Below, piece by piece: positions 1 through 7,807 of a stretch of 64,000 nt of DNA. This DNA comes from Chryseobacterium populi (GTDB lineage Bacteria > Bacteroidota > Bacteroidia > Flavobacteriales > Weeksellaceae). The DNA is taken from NCBI RefSeq assembly GCF_000282115.1, contig NZ_AKJY01000003.1:62001-126000 (forward strand). The letters are read 5' to 3'. Below the pieces are notes generated by a model. The model had not been told where the DNA came from. It worked only from the letters and a program-made list of their open reading frames with translations, and searched no databases. The stretch's first letter is position 1. The number at the start of each line of letters is the position of its first letter. A program made the position numbers and the translations under genes.

Positions 1-1598
1 CTGGCTCCCCATACAAGATTCCCCCTGCCTGTAAATTTTCTGATGGCATTGATGGATTTTCCTGTTTCATGGATGTTCATCTCTTCCTGGTCTTTATCAT
101 TGATATCATCTGCGAGTCCGATAATTCCGTTTACACTCACATTAGCCGGAGCTTTCCATACGCCGCGTGTGGCATCGGTTTGAGCATAAATCCCTGCAAC
201 GGCTCCTGAAGGCGGAACAGTATTCATAGACTGGGAAAGTTTGGAGACGATCGCTGAATAGATAGGAATGTTAGAGGTAAGATTATTTTCTTCCGTTGAT
301 ACATAGTTTTCCAAAGCGCTCACCGCAGAATTCATTGCTGCTATAATCTGGGCATGTAATTTATCCAGGGCTGCCTGTATTTTTGCTTTGTCGGCGAGGT
401 TTGCTGTCGATAATGTTCCGGTGTACGGATTTGGGTTTGTAGCTGCAAAAGCACCATTCCTCCAGACAGTATCTTCAAATGTTGTATTAGGATCCGGGCT
501 AAGACTAATATCTGCCAGATCATCAGGAAGTAAATCGGCATCTGCTCCGTCAGCAGTTTTTAAATCCTTATAGACATCTGTAAAATCAATTAATTTCTGA
601 GCGTACTGTTTAAGAGATACGGAGATAAGCCCCTGTACATAGGTTTTAAAAGGGTTAACAAGAGAAGTGGTTTGTCCCATAACTCCAAGGAAACCCAATA
701 ATTTATTTACATAAGTACCCGTATTGCTGAAATCATTGGCAATCGCTACTTTATCTTTATTTTTTTCATTCCATTTTACACTGAATCCGTTATTGACATC
801 ATTGAGGGCAATATTCTGATGAACTTTTTTATAAGTAACATCAAAGCTGTCCAATAATGGTTTTATTGCCAGATCTGTAGCATAAATGGAGGCAAAATCT
901 ACCTTGCCGGGAGTGCTTCCGCTGATATCGCCGAACCTGAACTGATAAGGGAAATTTGCCTGTAAATAAGGATAATAGGCAGCACCATATTTAAGGTTCT
1001 GGTTTCCCACTTCATCCCTGAAATCTTCACTGTCATCCTTCAGGTTTGCAGTTTGTTTTACATCCATAATGGTAAATCTGTCCATCAGTTTTTCACACTG
1101 CATTAAAGAGTGTACCTGTACTGCACCTAAATTAGAAGCGGATAAATTGACCGCATCGGGAAATAAGATCAGGGTCGGCTCATCAAATTTGTTTAACGTA
1201 TCAATTCCGTCTGTAAATTTGGTTTTTGTTCCGGCATCAAAAGCGGGATTATCCGTATAAAGCCCGACGGAAACGATATAACATTCTCCGCCTCCATTGG
1301 CATAAAATAAGCGGAGGCTGTTGTAAAGCTTAAATTTACTTTCCGTAACAGAGCTGTTGTCTGTAGGTAATAAATTGCTGTCAAGATCTACGGTAATACC
1401 TGCAGGTGCGGGAGCTCCGCCAAAACTTTGTTCATATTCCAATAAAGAAGAAATTCTTGTAGGAACATTCAAAGCGGAGGCTTTTTGAGTATAGCCCACA
1501 AATGCAGGAATGGCAGTCGCTACCTGAGCGATAGATGGGGGAAATGCATCAATTTCATTGATATATACTCCCGGGGTTTTAATGGCACTAATATTCAT
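1..1598 (-). CDS. Contractile injection system tail sheath protein (3' end outside window)
   Basis: This reads open without a stop from an ATG at 1598 to the window edge, about 532 residues. The N-terminus has the sheath hallmark TPGVYINEIDAFPPSIAQV (residues 8-26), and near the edge comes the conserved segment INAIRKFTGRGNLVWGA that precedes the last sheath domain. In the family this protein polymerises around the inner tube and contracts to drive it into a target. The gene directly upstream (11-bp gap) is a Pvc16/DUF4255 protein, which points to an extracellular contractile injection system (eCIS: Afp, PVC, MAC type) and not to a prophage. A middle insertion with Ala/Asn-rich helices (residues about 330-450) is longer than in simple phage sheaths. 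The tube, spike, baseplate and ATPase genes should follow beyond position 1. Confidence 0.93.
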   Translation of the reverse strand, partial: MNISAIKTPGVYINEIDAFPPSIAQVATAIPAFVGYTQKASALNVPTRISSLLEYEQSFGGAPAPAGITVDLDSNLLPTDNSSVTESKFKLYNSLRLFYANGGGECYIVSVGLYTDNPAFDAGTKTKFTDGIDTLNKFDEPTLILFPDAVNLSASNLGAVQVHSLMQCEKLMDRFTIMDVKQTANLKDDSEDFRDEVGNQNLKYGAAYYPYLQANFPYQFRFGDISGSTPGKVDFASIYATDLAIKPLLDSFDVTYKKVHQNIALNDVNNGFSVKWNEKNKDKVAIANDFSNTGTYVNKLLGFLGVMGQTTSLVNPFKTYVQGLISVSLKQYAQKLIDFTDVYKDLKTADGADADLLPDDLADISLSPDPNTTFEDTVWRNGAFAATNPNPYTGTLSTANLADKAKIQAALDKLHAQIIAAMNSAVSALENYVSTEENNLTSNIPIYSAIVSKLSQSMNTVPPSGAVAGIYAQTDATRGVWKAPANVSVNGIIGLADDINDKDQEEMNIHETGKSINAIRKFTGRGNLVWGA

Positions 1599-1609
1599 GA
1601 TAATTAATT

Positions 1610-2281
1610 TTAATTAGTTTCTATAATTTCATTGTTTTCATTTTTAGTAAAAGTCCCGGATTCAAGATGTCCGGTAGAATCATGGGGATTATTTTCCCAA
1701 AGCTGGATTTTAGCTTTTTTAATGATTCCGTCTGTAGAAGTTTCGTTGACCTGGATAGAGATCATCTGTACCTGGTAGAGGACTGAAGGCATGTATTTCG
1801 CTCCGAGGTAAGACCACATCTGGTTGAGCTGGTCGGTTTTTAAGCTTACCATTTCAAATATCAGTTTATCATAAGAGCCGCTGGCAGGGATGGTTTCTGA
1901 TAAATTCGGAGACTGCCAGTAGAAGACACGTTGATTCTGGAAATACCAGATCACCACCTCCAGCTTGTCGATTCCTTCAGCATATTTAGACTGGTCTATA
2001 TTGTAAGACGCAAATAAGAGTGATAAAATTAAATTCTGGGTAGGGTTTTTATACCTTTCTATGCCATCGTCCGGTGAAATGTAATTTTTGTATAAAGACT
2101 GGTTTTTAAGTACTTTATCTTCTTCTATATTGACGACAGACAAAATAATGGATGATTTGGAAGACAGAAATTCATCACCATCATTAAGCGTTGCAATATT
2201 GGCTAATTCAACAATCGGAGCTCCCACTATTTCGGCATTGACTACAGAAACTATTTTGGAAAGAAAATCTGTGACTTTCAT
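1610..2281 (-). CDS. Pvc16/DUF4255 family eCIS protein
   Basis: A 223-residue protein that matches the DUF4255 (Pvc16_N) pattern: a LANIATLND block near residue 27, then LSVVNIEED, a central LILSLLFAS, VVIWYFQNQ, and LNQMWSYLGAKYMPSVLYQVQM near residues 152-173. In Afp and PVC particles this family acts at the distal tail end as a terminator or cap that sets tube length and closes the sheath. It is the first gene of the visible operon, with the sheath gene 11 bp downstream. There is no signal peptide, as expected for a cytoplasmically assembled particle. The acidic Asn-rich C-terminal tail beyond residue 200 is variable in the family. Family assignment is confident; the cap role comes from characterised homologues. 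Confidence 0.9.
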   Translation of the reverse strand: MKVTDFLSKIVSVVNAEIVGAPIVELANIATLNDGDEFLSSKSSIILSVVNIEEDKVLKNQSLYKNYISPDDGIERYKNPTQNLILSLLFASYNIDQSKYAEGIDKLEVVIWYFQNQRVFYWQSPNLSETIPASGSYDKLIFEMVSLKTDQLNQMWSYLGAKYMPSVLYQVQMISIQVNETSTDGIIKKAKIQLWENNPHDSTGHLESGTFTKNENNEIIETN

Positions 2282-2340
2282 GGTAGTAGTTTTATATAAA
2301 CAAATTTGCTGTATATCAATTACTTAAATCATAGTAAAAT

Positions 2341-2374
2341 CCCCATATGTGGTATGGGGAAAACCCCATTTTTT
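2341..2374 (+). terminator. Two mutually exclusive hairpins, the second terminator-like
   Basis: CCCCATA (2341-2347) can pair with TATGGGG (2353-2359). The same TATGGGG can instead pair with CCCCAT (2364-2369) across an AAAA loop, and that hairpin is followed by a T run (2370-2374). Only one of the two can form. A further TATGGGG lies at 2490-2496. On the minus strand both hairpins lie upstream of the eCIS operon. On the plus strand they precede the gene at 2552. The shape resembles an attenuator but no ligand or leader peptide is evident. Confidence 0.5.
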
Positions 2375-2551
2375 AAGTTTCATTAATAAATAGCCTGTTA
2401 TAAATGTTTATTTTAAAATATATTTAAATTGGAAAATGGCTTGGTTTTACTCGGTCCAGTCTCTTTTTATGAAGTGAAAAAATCACCCTTATGGGGTATT
2501 GATATCGGGAAGAAAAAATTGAAATTTTGTAATAAACTAAAACCTGATACC

Positions 2552-3868
2552 ATGAAAATTTTTAAATTAACCTTTACTATCTGTAGTTTGACCTTTTATT
2601 CTGTTTTGTTTTCTCAAAAAGACAAAAATAATTATGTGAGCAACTACCTGCCTTCAAGTATAAAAGAGCTTAAAGACAGTACGTTTATCTATTATAAAAA
2701 AGATATTGATCGTTTGAATGAAAAATTAAATATACAGGATGAAAAAAAGAAGAAGGTTTTTAATAATCAGATGCTAGCCCTCTTTTTCAACAATGAAATC
2801 AATTCTTTTGCAGTAACGATGAAGGATCTTTCTTTAGATCCGAATATTGTAAGTGTAAATACAGATAATAAAACCCTTACCGTTGGAAGAAATATCAATT
2901 TACAGAATAACAAAAACAGGCCGGATAAAGATTTAAGAAAGATTTCCAATATTCTTTCTGTAAGCGCAATTTCAAGTATAGATAAGAATTTTTCCAAAAT
3001 CTATTCTAAGAACAATAAGACCAATGAATATGATTTTGCCAGTGAAATCAGTTTAAATTTCAAGTTTACCCATATCAATAACAATATTATCGGGACTTAT
3101 GAAAAGCATAGAGCTCAGATTAAAAGTCTCAGAAATGAAAAAATTGAAAAGTATTTAAAATCTGAGTTTGATAAAGATGAAGAATTAAAAGATCCTTCAA
3201 ATGTTGATCCTGGAAAAAAATATTATGAATATTATAAAAAGATAGCAGACAAAGAAATCAAAAATGTAAAAGATAATATCTTATTCAACAGTTATAAATT
3301 AAGCTGGTGGGGTGTAAATGTGAACATACCATTGACGAAAAAAGTGATCAATGTAAAGTCAACGAAAACAGTAGGAAGCTTTGAGAACAAAGAATTCTAC
3401 AGCTGGAAAGCAGAACTGTTTTTTAACGGCTTATACAATATACCGGGTTATCTGAACGGAACCACATTGAATGGAAGGATATCAGGTTCGGTTTTTAACA
3501 ATAATAATTTCATAGCCAACAACACAAGCGCAGTGACCTTTCAAACAATAGCTGACCAGAATTCAATCCAACAAATTTTAAATCCTGCCGATCTGGTATT
3601 TATTGGAGATTATGAGAGATTTGCCACAACTGCTTTAAAACTGGAAGGAGCATCTTTATTTTTTAATAATACCATTGGGGTAAGTGCTGCCCTTGAAAAA
3701 AACTTCGGAACTTATGATGCTTTAAACTGGAAGCTGGGAATTCCTGTAAGTTTGAAAGATAAAGACAAAAAGCCAAGCCTGAATTTTGAAATGCAGTGGC
3801 ATGAAATAAACAAAGTACACGTCGTAGGAATAAGTGTAGGATATATTTTCGGGAAATTTGTAAGATAG
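2552..3868 (+). CDS. Secreted protein of unknown function
   Basis: A 438-residue protein when started at the ATG at 2552, which gives a clean signal peptide (MKIFKLTFTICSLTFYSVLF then S-Q). An upstream in-frame start at 2429 adds 41 residues without signal character and runs over the hairpin leader, so I prefer 2552. The middle is Lys/Asn/Glu-rich and helical. The C-terminal 150 residues alternate hydrophobic and polar residues and end in VGISVGYIFGKFVR, which looks like outer-membrane beta strands. I do not recognise a family. It is divergent from the eCIS operon, and a role with it is possible but unsupported. Confidence 0.7.
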   Translation: MKIFKLTFTICSLTFYSVLFSQKDKNNYVSNYLPSSIKELKDSTFIYYKKDIDRLNEKLNIQDEKKKKVFNNQMLALFFNNEINSFAVTMKDLSLDPNIVSVNTDNKTLTVGRNINLQNNKNRPDKDLRKISNILSVSAISSIDKNFSKIYSKNNKTNEYDFASEISLNFKFTHINNNIIGTYEKHRAQIKSLRNEKIEKYLKSEFDKDEELKDPSNVDPGKKYYEYYKKIADKEIKNVKDNILFNSYKLSWWGVNVNIPLTKKVINVKSTKTVGSFENKEFYSWKAELFFNGLYNIPGYLNGTTLNGRISGSVFNNNNFIANNTSAVTFQTIADQNSIQQILNPADLVFIGDYERFATTALKLEGASLFFNNTIGVSAALEKNFGTYDALNWKLGIPVSLKDKDKKPSLNFEMQWHEINKVHVVGISVGYIFGKFVR

Positions 3869-3900
3869 AGATTTTAAAAGATCTGTTCCTATTTTCATTA

Positions 3901-4566
3901 TTATTTTTTACTTTCCACATCAAATTCAGAATAAATTTCTACAAAATTTTTATTTTGACGTAAAAAATCTACCGGTAAATAATGTAAAGCTGACCTGCCC
4001 AGAAAGGTTTTATTGATTCCGCTCAGTTTTTTTTCGCTCAGGGATGGGTTTATTTTGAGCTGATGAACAGAATGGAGAAGGTAATAAATAAATTCTGAAC
4101 AATACATTTTATGATGATCATTAAAATCAAAATCGAAATCAAACTTTGTATTTGTCTTTTTCAGGCTGTCTATGGTAGATCTTAATTTATTTAATTGGGT
4201 GTCAGAAATTTTTTCCCGGCTCTTCCAGACTTCTGCCCCGATTATTTTTTCATTTTTTGCCTGGTAAAAATCTTCGATGGTGGAAGACCAGATGTCATTT
4301 TTGGTTTTCTTTACGTCTTTTTCCAGGATATGATAAATCGTGAATTTATTTTTTTCGTCCGTAAGGCCTATTGCAATATGAGACATTTGAGAGCCCCATT
4401 TGTTGTAGGATTGTGCAATAATCCCGTTTTTGGAATCCGTTTTCCTGTAGAATAAATAAATATGATTTTTTTCCGGAACGATCTTTTTTATATCATCACC
4501 CAACATTTTTTTCTTGCTGCAGCCTATCCCCAGAAAAATTAAAAAGAGTAAAGAATATTTATACAT
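3901..4566 (-). CDS. YiiX/YebB-like permuted NlpC/P60 lipoprotein
   Basis: A 221-residue protein starting with a lipoprotein signal (LFLIFLGIGC, Cys at residue 16), so it should be anchored to a membrane on the periplasmic side or surface. The body has the pattern of permuted papain-like amidases. A His sits in SQMSHIAIGL near residue 62, where the family has its general base, and the nucleophile candidate is the Cys in YCSEFIYYLL near residue 156. Relatives are thought to cleave amide or ester bonds in peptidoglycan or lipids, but the substrate here is unknown. It converges with the gene ending at 3868 and has its own upstream region. Fold assignment is likely; function is inferred. Confidence 0.75.
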   Translation of the reverse strand: MYKYSLLFLIFLGIGCSKKKMLGDDIKKIVPEKNHIYLFYRKTDSKNGIIAQSYNKWGSQMSHIAIGLTDEKNKFTIYHILEKDVKKTKNDIWSSTIEDFYQAKNEKIIGAEVWKSREKISDTQLNKLRSTIDSLKKTNTKFDFDFDFNDHHKMYCSEFIYYLLHSVHQLKINPSLSEKKLSGINKTFLGRSALHYLPVDFLRQNKNFVEIYSEFDVESKK

Positions 4567-4601
4567 TAAAACAGATTAGCTATTTGATCCCTAATAATAT
4601 T

Positions 4602-4651
4602 AAAAATGGAGGTAATTTTAAGAAGAACAGAGCTCCTTTAAAATTACCTCC
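4602..4651 (-). terminator. Strong terminator of the 4673-5362 gene
   Basis: A perfect 14-bp inverted repeat, GGAGGTAATTTTAA at 4608-4621 and its complement at 4638-4651, with a 16-nt loop. Read on the minus strand it is followed by ATTTTT, so it should end transcription 20 bp after the lipoprotein gene stop. Confidence 0.8.
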
Positions 4652-4672
4652 TATGATTTTTTATTCAGATGA

Positions 4673-5362
4673 TTATTTATTTCCTCCAACAAAGAACCCT
4701 ACCACAAAGCCAATAACAGCCCCTGCAGCAGTACCCCAAGGACCAAAAAGAGAACCGATCTCAGCCCCTCCTATAGCATATAAACAGCCTGTTGCAAATC
4801 CTAAAACCGGATCCAGAACTTTGCTTGCTGAATTTGGATGAGCTATTGAATATTGTATATAATCCTGCTGGAAATACACGATATCTTTTAACAGGTTTTG
4901 TTCTTCCTGTGATAAAGCACTGAATCCGGTACTTTCCAGGCTTGATGAAATATCCTGACCGCTTTCAAGCAATCCCATTTGTTCGGTAAAATATTCAGAA
5001 TGCTGTAACTCCAGGCTAAGACCTTTTAATCCGCTTTGTTTCATCAAAGGAACATAGCTGATAATTTTGTTCACCATATCAACAGTCACCAATTCTTTAC
5101 CCTGGAATTCAACACCGGCTAAAGATTTGTTAATCAATTCTTGTGTGATTTCTGTATCAGGCTTGAAACCATTTTCATCTAACGAGTTGGCAACTGCTAA
5201 ACTGGTTTCAGTGAATCTGAAGTTAGGATCTACCAATTGAGAACTGGTAGTTATGTTTTTAGATACTGAAGCGTCCGGTGACGTTGAAAAAGATTCATTC
5301 TGGCATCCTGTTAAAAAAAATACCATTGCTACTGAAGATACAATACTTAAAGTTTGTCTCAT
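4673..5362 (-). CDS. Lipoprotein with C-terminal glycine-zipper segment
   Basis: A 229-residue protein with a lipoprotein signal peptide (VAMVFFLTGC, Cys at residue 20). The body is mostly helical and has no family I can name. The last 35 residues form a Gly/Ala-rich hydrophobic stretch (GSLFGPWGTAAGAVIGFVVG) of the glycine-zipper kind seen in membrane-inserting or pore-forming peptides. It ends in GGNK. It is flanked by its own promoter-like TATTTTTG (5402-5409, minus strand) and a strong terminator, so it is probably monocistronic. The lipobox and zipper are visible directly; any membrane-active role is inference. Confidence 0.7.
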   Translation of the reverse strand: MRQTLSIVSSVAMVFFLTGCQNESFSTSPDASVSKNITTSSQLVDPNFRFTETSLAVANSLDENGFKPDTEITQELINKSLAGVEFQGKELVTVDMVNKIISYVPLMKQSGLKGLSLELQHSEYFTEQMGLLESGQDISSSLESTGFSALSQEEQNLLKDIVYFQQDYIQYSIAHPNSASKVLDPVLGFATGCLYAIGGAEIGSLFGPWGTAAGAVIGFVVGFFVGGNK

Positions 5363-5613
5363 AATAATTATTTAAAAGTTTTAATGTAGTCTAGTTTTGG
5401 GCAAAAATATAAAAATATGTAAATGAAAAAAATAAATTTATTTTTGTTTTTTATTAAATATTTGTTATAGAATGAGCTTGTTTGACTATAAATGAGTAAT
5501 TATGATGCAAAAATGAGTTGAAAATATTTCATAAAAGACAGAGGTGGTTATCTTCTGTCTATTTCCCGGGCAAAAACCAATGTGCGTTGATAGGCAGTAC
5601 GATAGATAAGAAA
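5363..5613. other. Intergenic stretch with promoter element and a hairpin
   Basis: AT-rich non-coding DNA. On the minus strand TATTTTTG at 5402-5409 fits the flavobacterial -7 consensus TAnnTTTG and lies 40 bp upstream of the lipoprotein start. An inverted repeat AGACAGA/TCTGTCT (5536-5542 and 5554-5560) can form a hairpin followed on the minus strand by TTTTAT. No coding frame is convincing. Confidence 0.45.
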
Positions 5614-5647
5614 AATGTGAACCCTTTAGAGGCTCACATTCTTTTTT
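5614..5647. terminator. Bidirectional terminator after the aldo/keto reductase remnant
   Basis: AATGTGA...TCACATT inverted repeat (5614-5620 and 5634-5640) followed by CTTTTTT on the plus strand, with a T-rich stretch on the minus side as well. It lies just beyond the stop of the remnant at 5665. Confidence 0.75.
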
Positions 5648-5664
5648 AATTAAAATTCAATAGG

Positions 5665-6022
5665 TTATTCCGGGGTCTGGTTTTTTTGATAAATCAATCC
5701 TTCAGCTTTCAATTCGTTCCAGAAATCAGCCGGAATATTTTCATGAAGTGCATTTACATTACCCTGAACCTGTTCAGCTTTGCTTGCTCCCGGAATAATT
5801 GAAGCAAACTCATCTGCAGCCAAAACAAAATGAAGAGCGGCGTGTACAGCATTAGTATTGTATTTTTTTTGCAATTTCATTAATCCGGTCACGCTTTTCC
5901 GTCATTCCTTTGGGAATAATATCTTTGTAATTATAGCGGTCTCTTCCCATTAATAAGCCCGGAATTATATCCTGCTCCCGAAACAGGCTTTACCCCTGCT
6001 TTTATCAATACACGGAAATAAA
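5665..6022 (-). pseudogene. Aldo/keto reductase, C-terminal remnant with frameshifts
   Basis: Three reading-frame pieces line up as the C-terminal third of a fucose-dehydrogenase-type aldo/keto reductase. Reading from 6022 these are VLIKAGVKPVSGAGYNSGL, then after a frame change LLMGRDRYNYKDIIPKGMTE through RINEIAKK, then after another change KYNTNAVHAALHFVLAADEF through IIPGASKAEQVQGNVNALHE to the stop at 5665. The second break falls in a run of eight A (GCAAAAAAAATAC), where one A fewer restores the frame. The NADPH-binding barrel start is absent upstream. The gene is truncated and cannot make an enzyme. An unrelated intact aldo/keto reductase lies at 10085. Confidence 0.85.
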
Positions 6023-6109
6023 ACTAAAGTTGTATTTTTTATTGTTTACAGTTGAATTTTTGGTCTTATTATTGAAGGAATATGCTGACCACTTCAATAT
6101 CAATCTATT

Positions 6110-7378
6110 ATGAAAAAGCATATTATTATTGTAGGCGGAGGATTTGCAGGAATCAACCTGATCAAATCCTTACAGAATGACGGGAGGTTCCTCATTACAC
6201 TGGTTGATAAAAATAATTATCACTTTTTTCCACCACTCATCTACCAGGTTGCTACCTCGTTTATTGAGGCATCGAATATCAGTTATCCGTTCCGGAAGCT
6301 CTTTTCCAACAATAAAAATGTACGTTTTCATATGGGAAGATTTTTAAGGGTCATTCCTGAAAGTAAAACGATTGAGACCGATACGGGAAACCTGGGTTAT
6401 GATGATCTCGTCCTTGCTCTGGGTACAGAATCTAATTTCTTTGGGATGGAAAACGTACAGAGATATGCACTTCCTATGAAAAATATTGAAGAAGCACTTT
6501 ATTTAAGGAATCATATCCTGCTCAACCTTGAAGAAGCCGCCCGGAATAAGGATATAAAAACTGCCCAGAAACTCCAAAATGTAGTTATCGCAGGTGGTGG
6601 CCCCACCGGAGTAGAATTGGCAGGAATGCTGGCCGAAATGGGAAGGTATATTGCTGAAAAGGAATATCCGGAAATCAAGCTGGCTCTTTCTAACCTGTAC
6701 CTTATTGATGCCTTACCTACCCTGCTTTCACCCATGAGTAAAAAAGCGCAGGAAACTGCCTGTCAAACCCTGAAGAAGCTTGGGGTGAAAATTATTCTGA
6801 ATGTTTCAGTAAAAGATTATGTTGATGGAAAAGTGATTCTGTCTGACGGAAAGAGAATAGAAACAGAAACCCTGATCTGGACTTCAGGGGTAATCGGACG
6901 TGAAGTTCCCGGTATTCCGGAAGACCGCGTGGGACATGGCAGAAGAATCCTGGTGAATGCCTACAATCAGGTAGAAGGGATAAACAATATCTATGTACTG
7001 GGAGATCTGTGCCTTCAGCTTACTGAAGATCCATATCCTAAAGGCCATCCCCAGCTTGCACAGGTTGCCATACAGCAGGGCAAAAACCTCGGAAGAAATT
7101 TCAAACGGATAGAAGACGAAAAAGTATTGGTTCCGTTTGAATATAATGACAAAGGAAGCATGGCCATTATTTCAAAATTCAATGCGGTGGTAGATCTTCC
7201 GAAATTTTCTTTTGAAGGTTTTATCGCCTGGCTGACGTGGCTGTTTATTCATATCATTCCTTTGGTGGGATTTGGAAATAAAATTCGTCTTGCAATGGAT
7301 TGGTTCAGGTTATTTATCACCAATAATCCATCCATCAGACTGATTCTCTATCCTGAGCGGAATTCAAGTAAGGAGTAG
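6110..7378 (+). CDS. ndh: Type II NADH:quinone oxidoreductase
   Basis: A 422-residue FAD flavoprotein. The FAD-binding Rossmann motif GGGFAG lies at residues 9-14, and the NADH-binding motif VIAGGGPTGVELAGML lies near residues 160-175, with the NDH-2 signature NYHFFPPLIYQVA near residue 40 between them. The C-terminus (FIAWLTWLFIHIIPLVGF) is hydrophobic and amphipathic, as in the membrane-docking tail of NDH-2. It passes electrons from cytosolic NADH to menaquinone without pumping protons. The gene stands alone, with the aldo/keto reductase remnant divergent upstream. Length and motifs are normal for the family. Confidence 0.93.
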   Translation: MKKHIIIVGGGFAGINLIKSLQNDGRFLITLVDKNNYHFFPPLIYQVATSFIEASNISYPFRKLFSNNKNVRFHMGRFLRVIPESKTIETDTGNLGYDDLVLALGTESNFFGMENVQRYALPMKNIEEALYLRNHILLNLEEAARNKDIKTAQKLQNVVIAGGGPTGVELAGMLAEMGRYIAEKEYPEIKLALSNLYLIDALPTLLSPMSKKAQETACQTLKKLGVKIILNVSVKDYVDGKVILSDGKRIETETLIWTSGVIGREVPGIPEDRVGHGRRILVNAYNQVEGINNIYVLGDLCLQLTEDPYPKGHPQLAQVAIQQGKNLGRNFKRIEDEKVLVPFEYNDKGSMAIISKFNAVVDLPKFSFEGFIAWLTWLFIHIIPLVGFGNKIRLAMDWFRLFITNNPSIRLILYPERNSSKE

Positions 7379-7533
7379 CTTTTCAGATGAATTATCAAAG
7401 GAAGTTTAATTTTGTTTATTTAAAAAATACATACCATATCTGGCTTCAATACGGCATAATATCTATTTTTTGTCTTATAATTATAGGTAATAGACTAACC
7501 TAATCACAATTCTAATCACTAAATTATATTATT

Positions 7534-7775
7534 ATGGAAACTAAAATACCACGTAAAAGCGCGGCTAAAAAAACAACCGTTTCAAAAGCCACGGGTAAAA
7601 CTCCTGCTAAAAAAGATGCTGCCAAGCAATTGAAAGACACCTTTTTGAAGATTCATTAAAGGATATTTATTGGGCAGAAAAAGCACTTTTAAAAACGTTC
7701 AGTGAGGAAAAGAAATGTGATGAGCTGCTCACCAAAATTGCAGATACGGCTTTAAACAGTAAAGCTGCCAAATAA
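7534..7775 (+). pseudogene. YciE/YciF-like ferritin-like protein, frameshifted and internally deleted
   Basis: It begins METKIPRKSAAKKTTVSKAT and continues into AAKQLKDTF, the normal Lys/Ala-rich start of a DUF892 (YciE/YciF) protein. The frame then breaks at a run of five T. One extra T would give FFEDSLKDIYWAEKALLK, which is the true family sequence and is found in the next frame. That segment runs directly into FSEEKKCDELLTKIADTALN, the family's C-terminal end. About 100 central residues carrying the helical bundle are therefore missing. The family is a stress-linked ferritin-like bundle. This copy has both a frameshift and a large in-frame deletion, so it is not functional. Confidence 0.85.
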
Positions 7776-7801
7776 AAAAGAGGCGATTAAGCCTCTTTTT
7801 T
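7774..7801. terminator. Bidirectional terminator
   Basis: AAAAAGAGGC (7775-7784), loop gattaa, GCCTCTTTTT (7791-7800). It has A and T runs on both sides and lies between the convergent YciE remnant and the DUF3078 gene. Confidence 0.88.
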
Positions 7802-7807
7802 GTTGTA

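Noticed and set aside
1-2281. Prophage tail genes
   Set aside because: The DUF4255/Pvc16 partner and the sheath type point to an eCIS; no other phage genes are visible.
5561-5613. Short frames such as SSVYFPGKNQCALIG on the plus strand
   Set aside because: No family similarity recognised and the frame is covered by a terminator; treated as non-coding.
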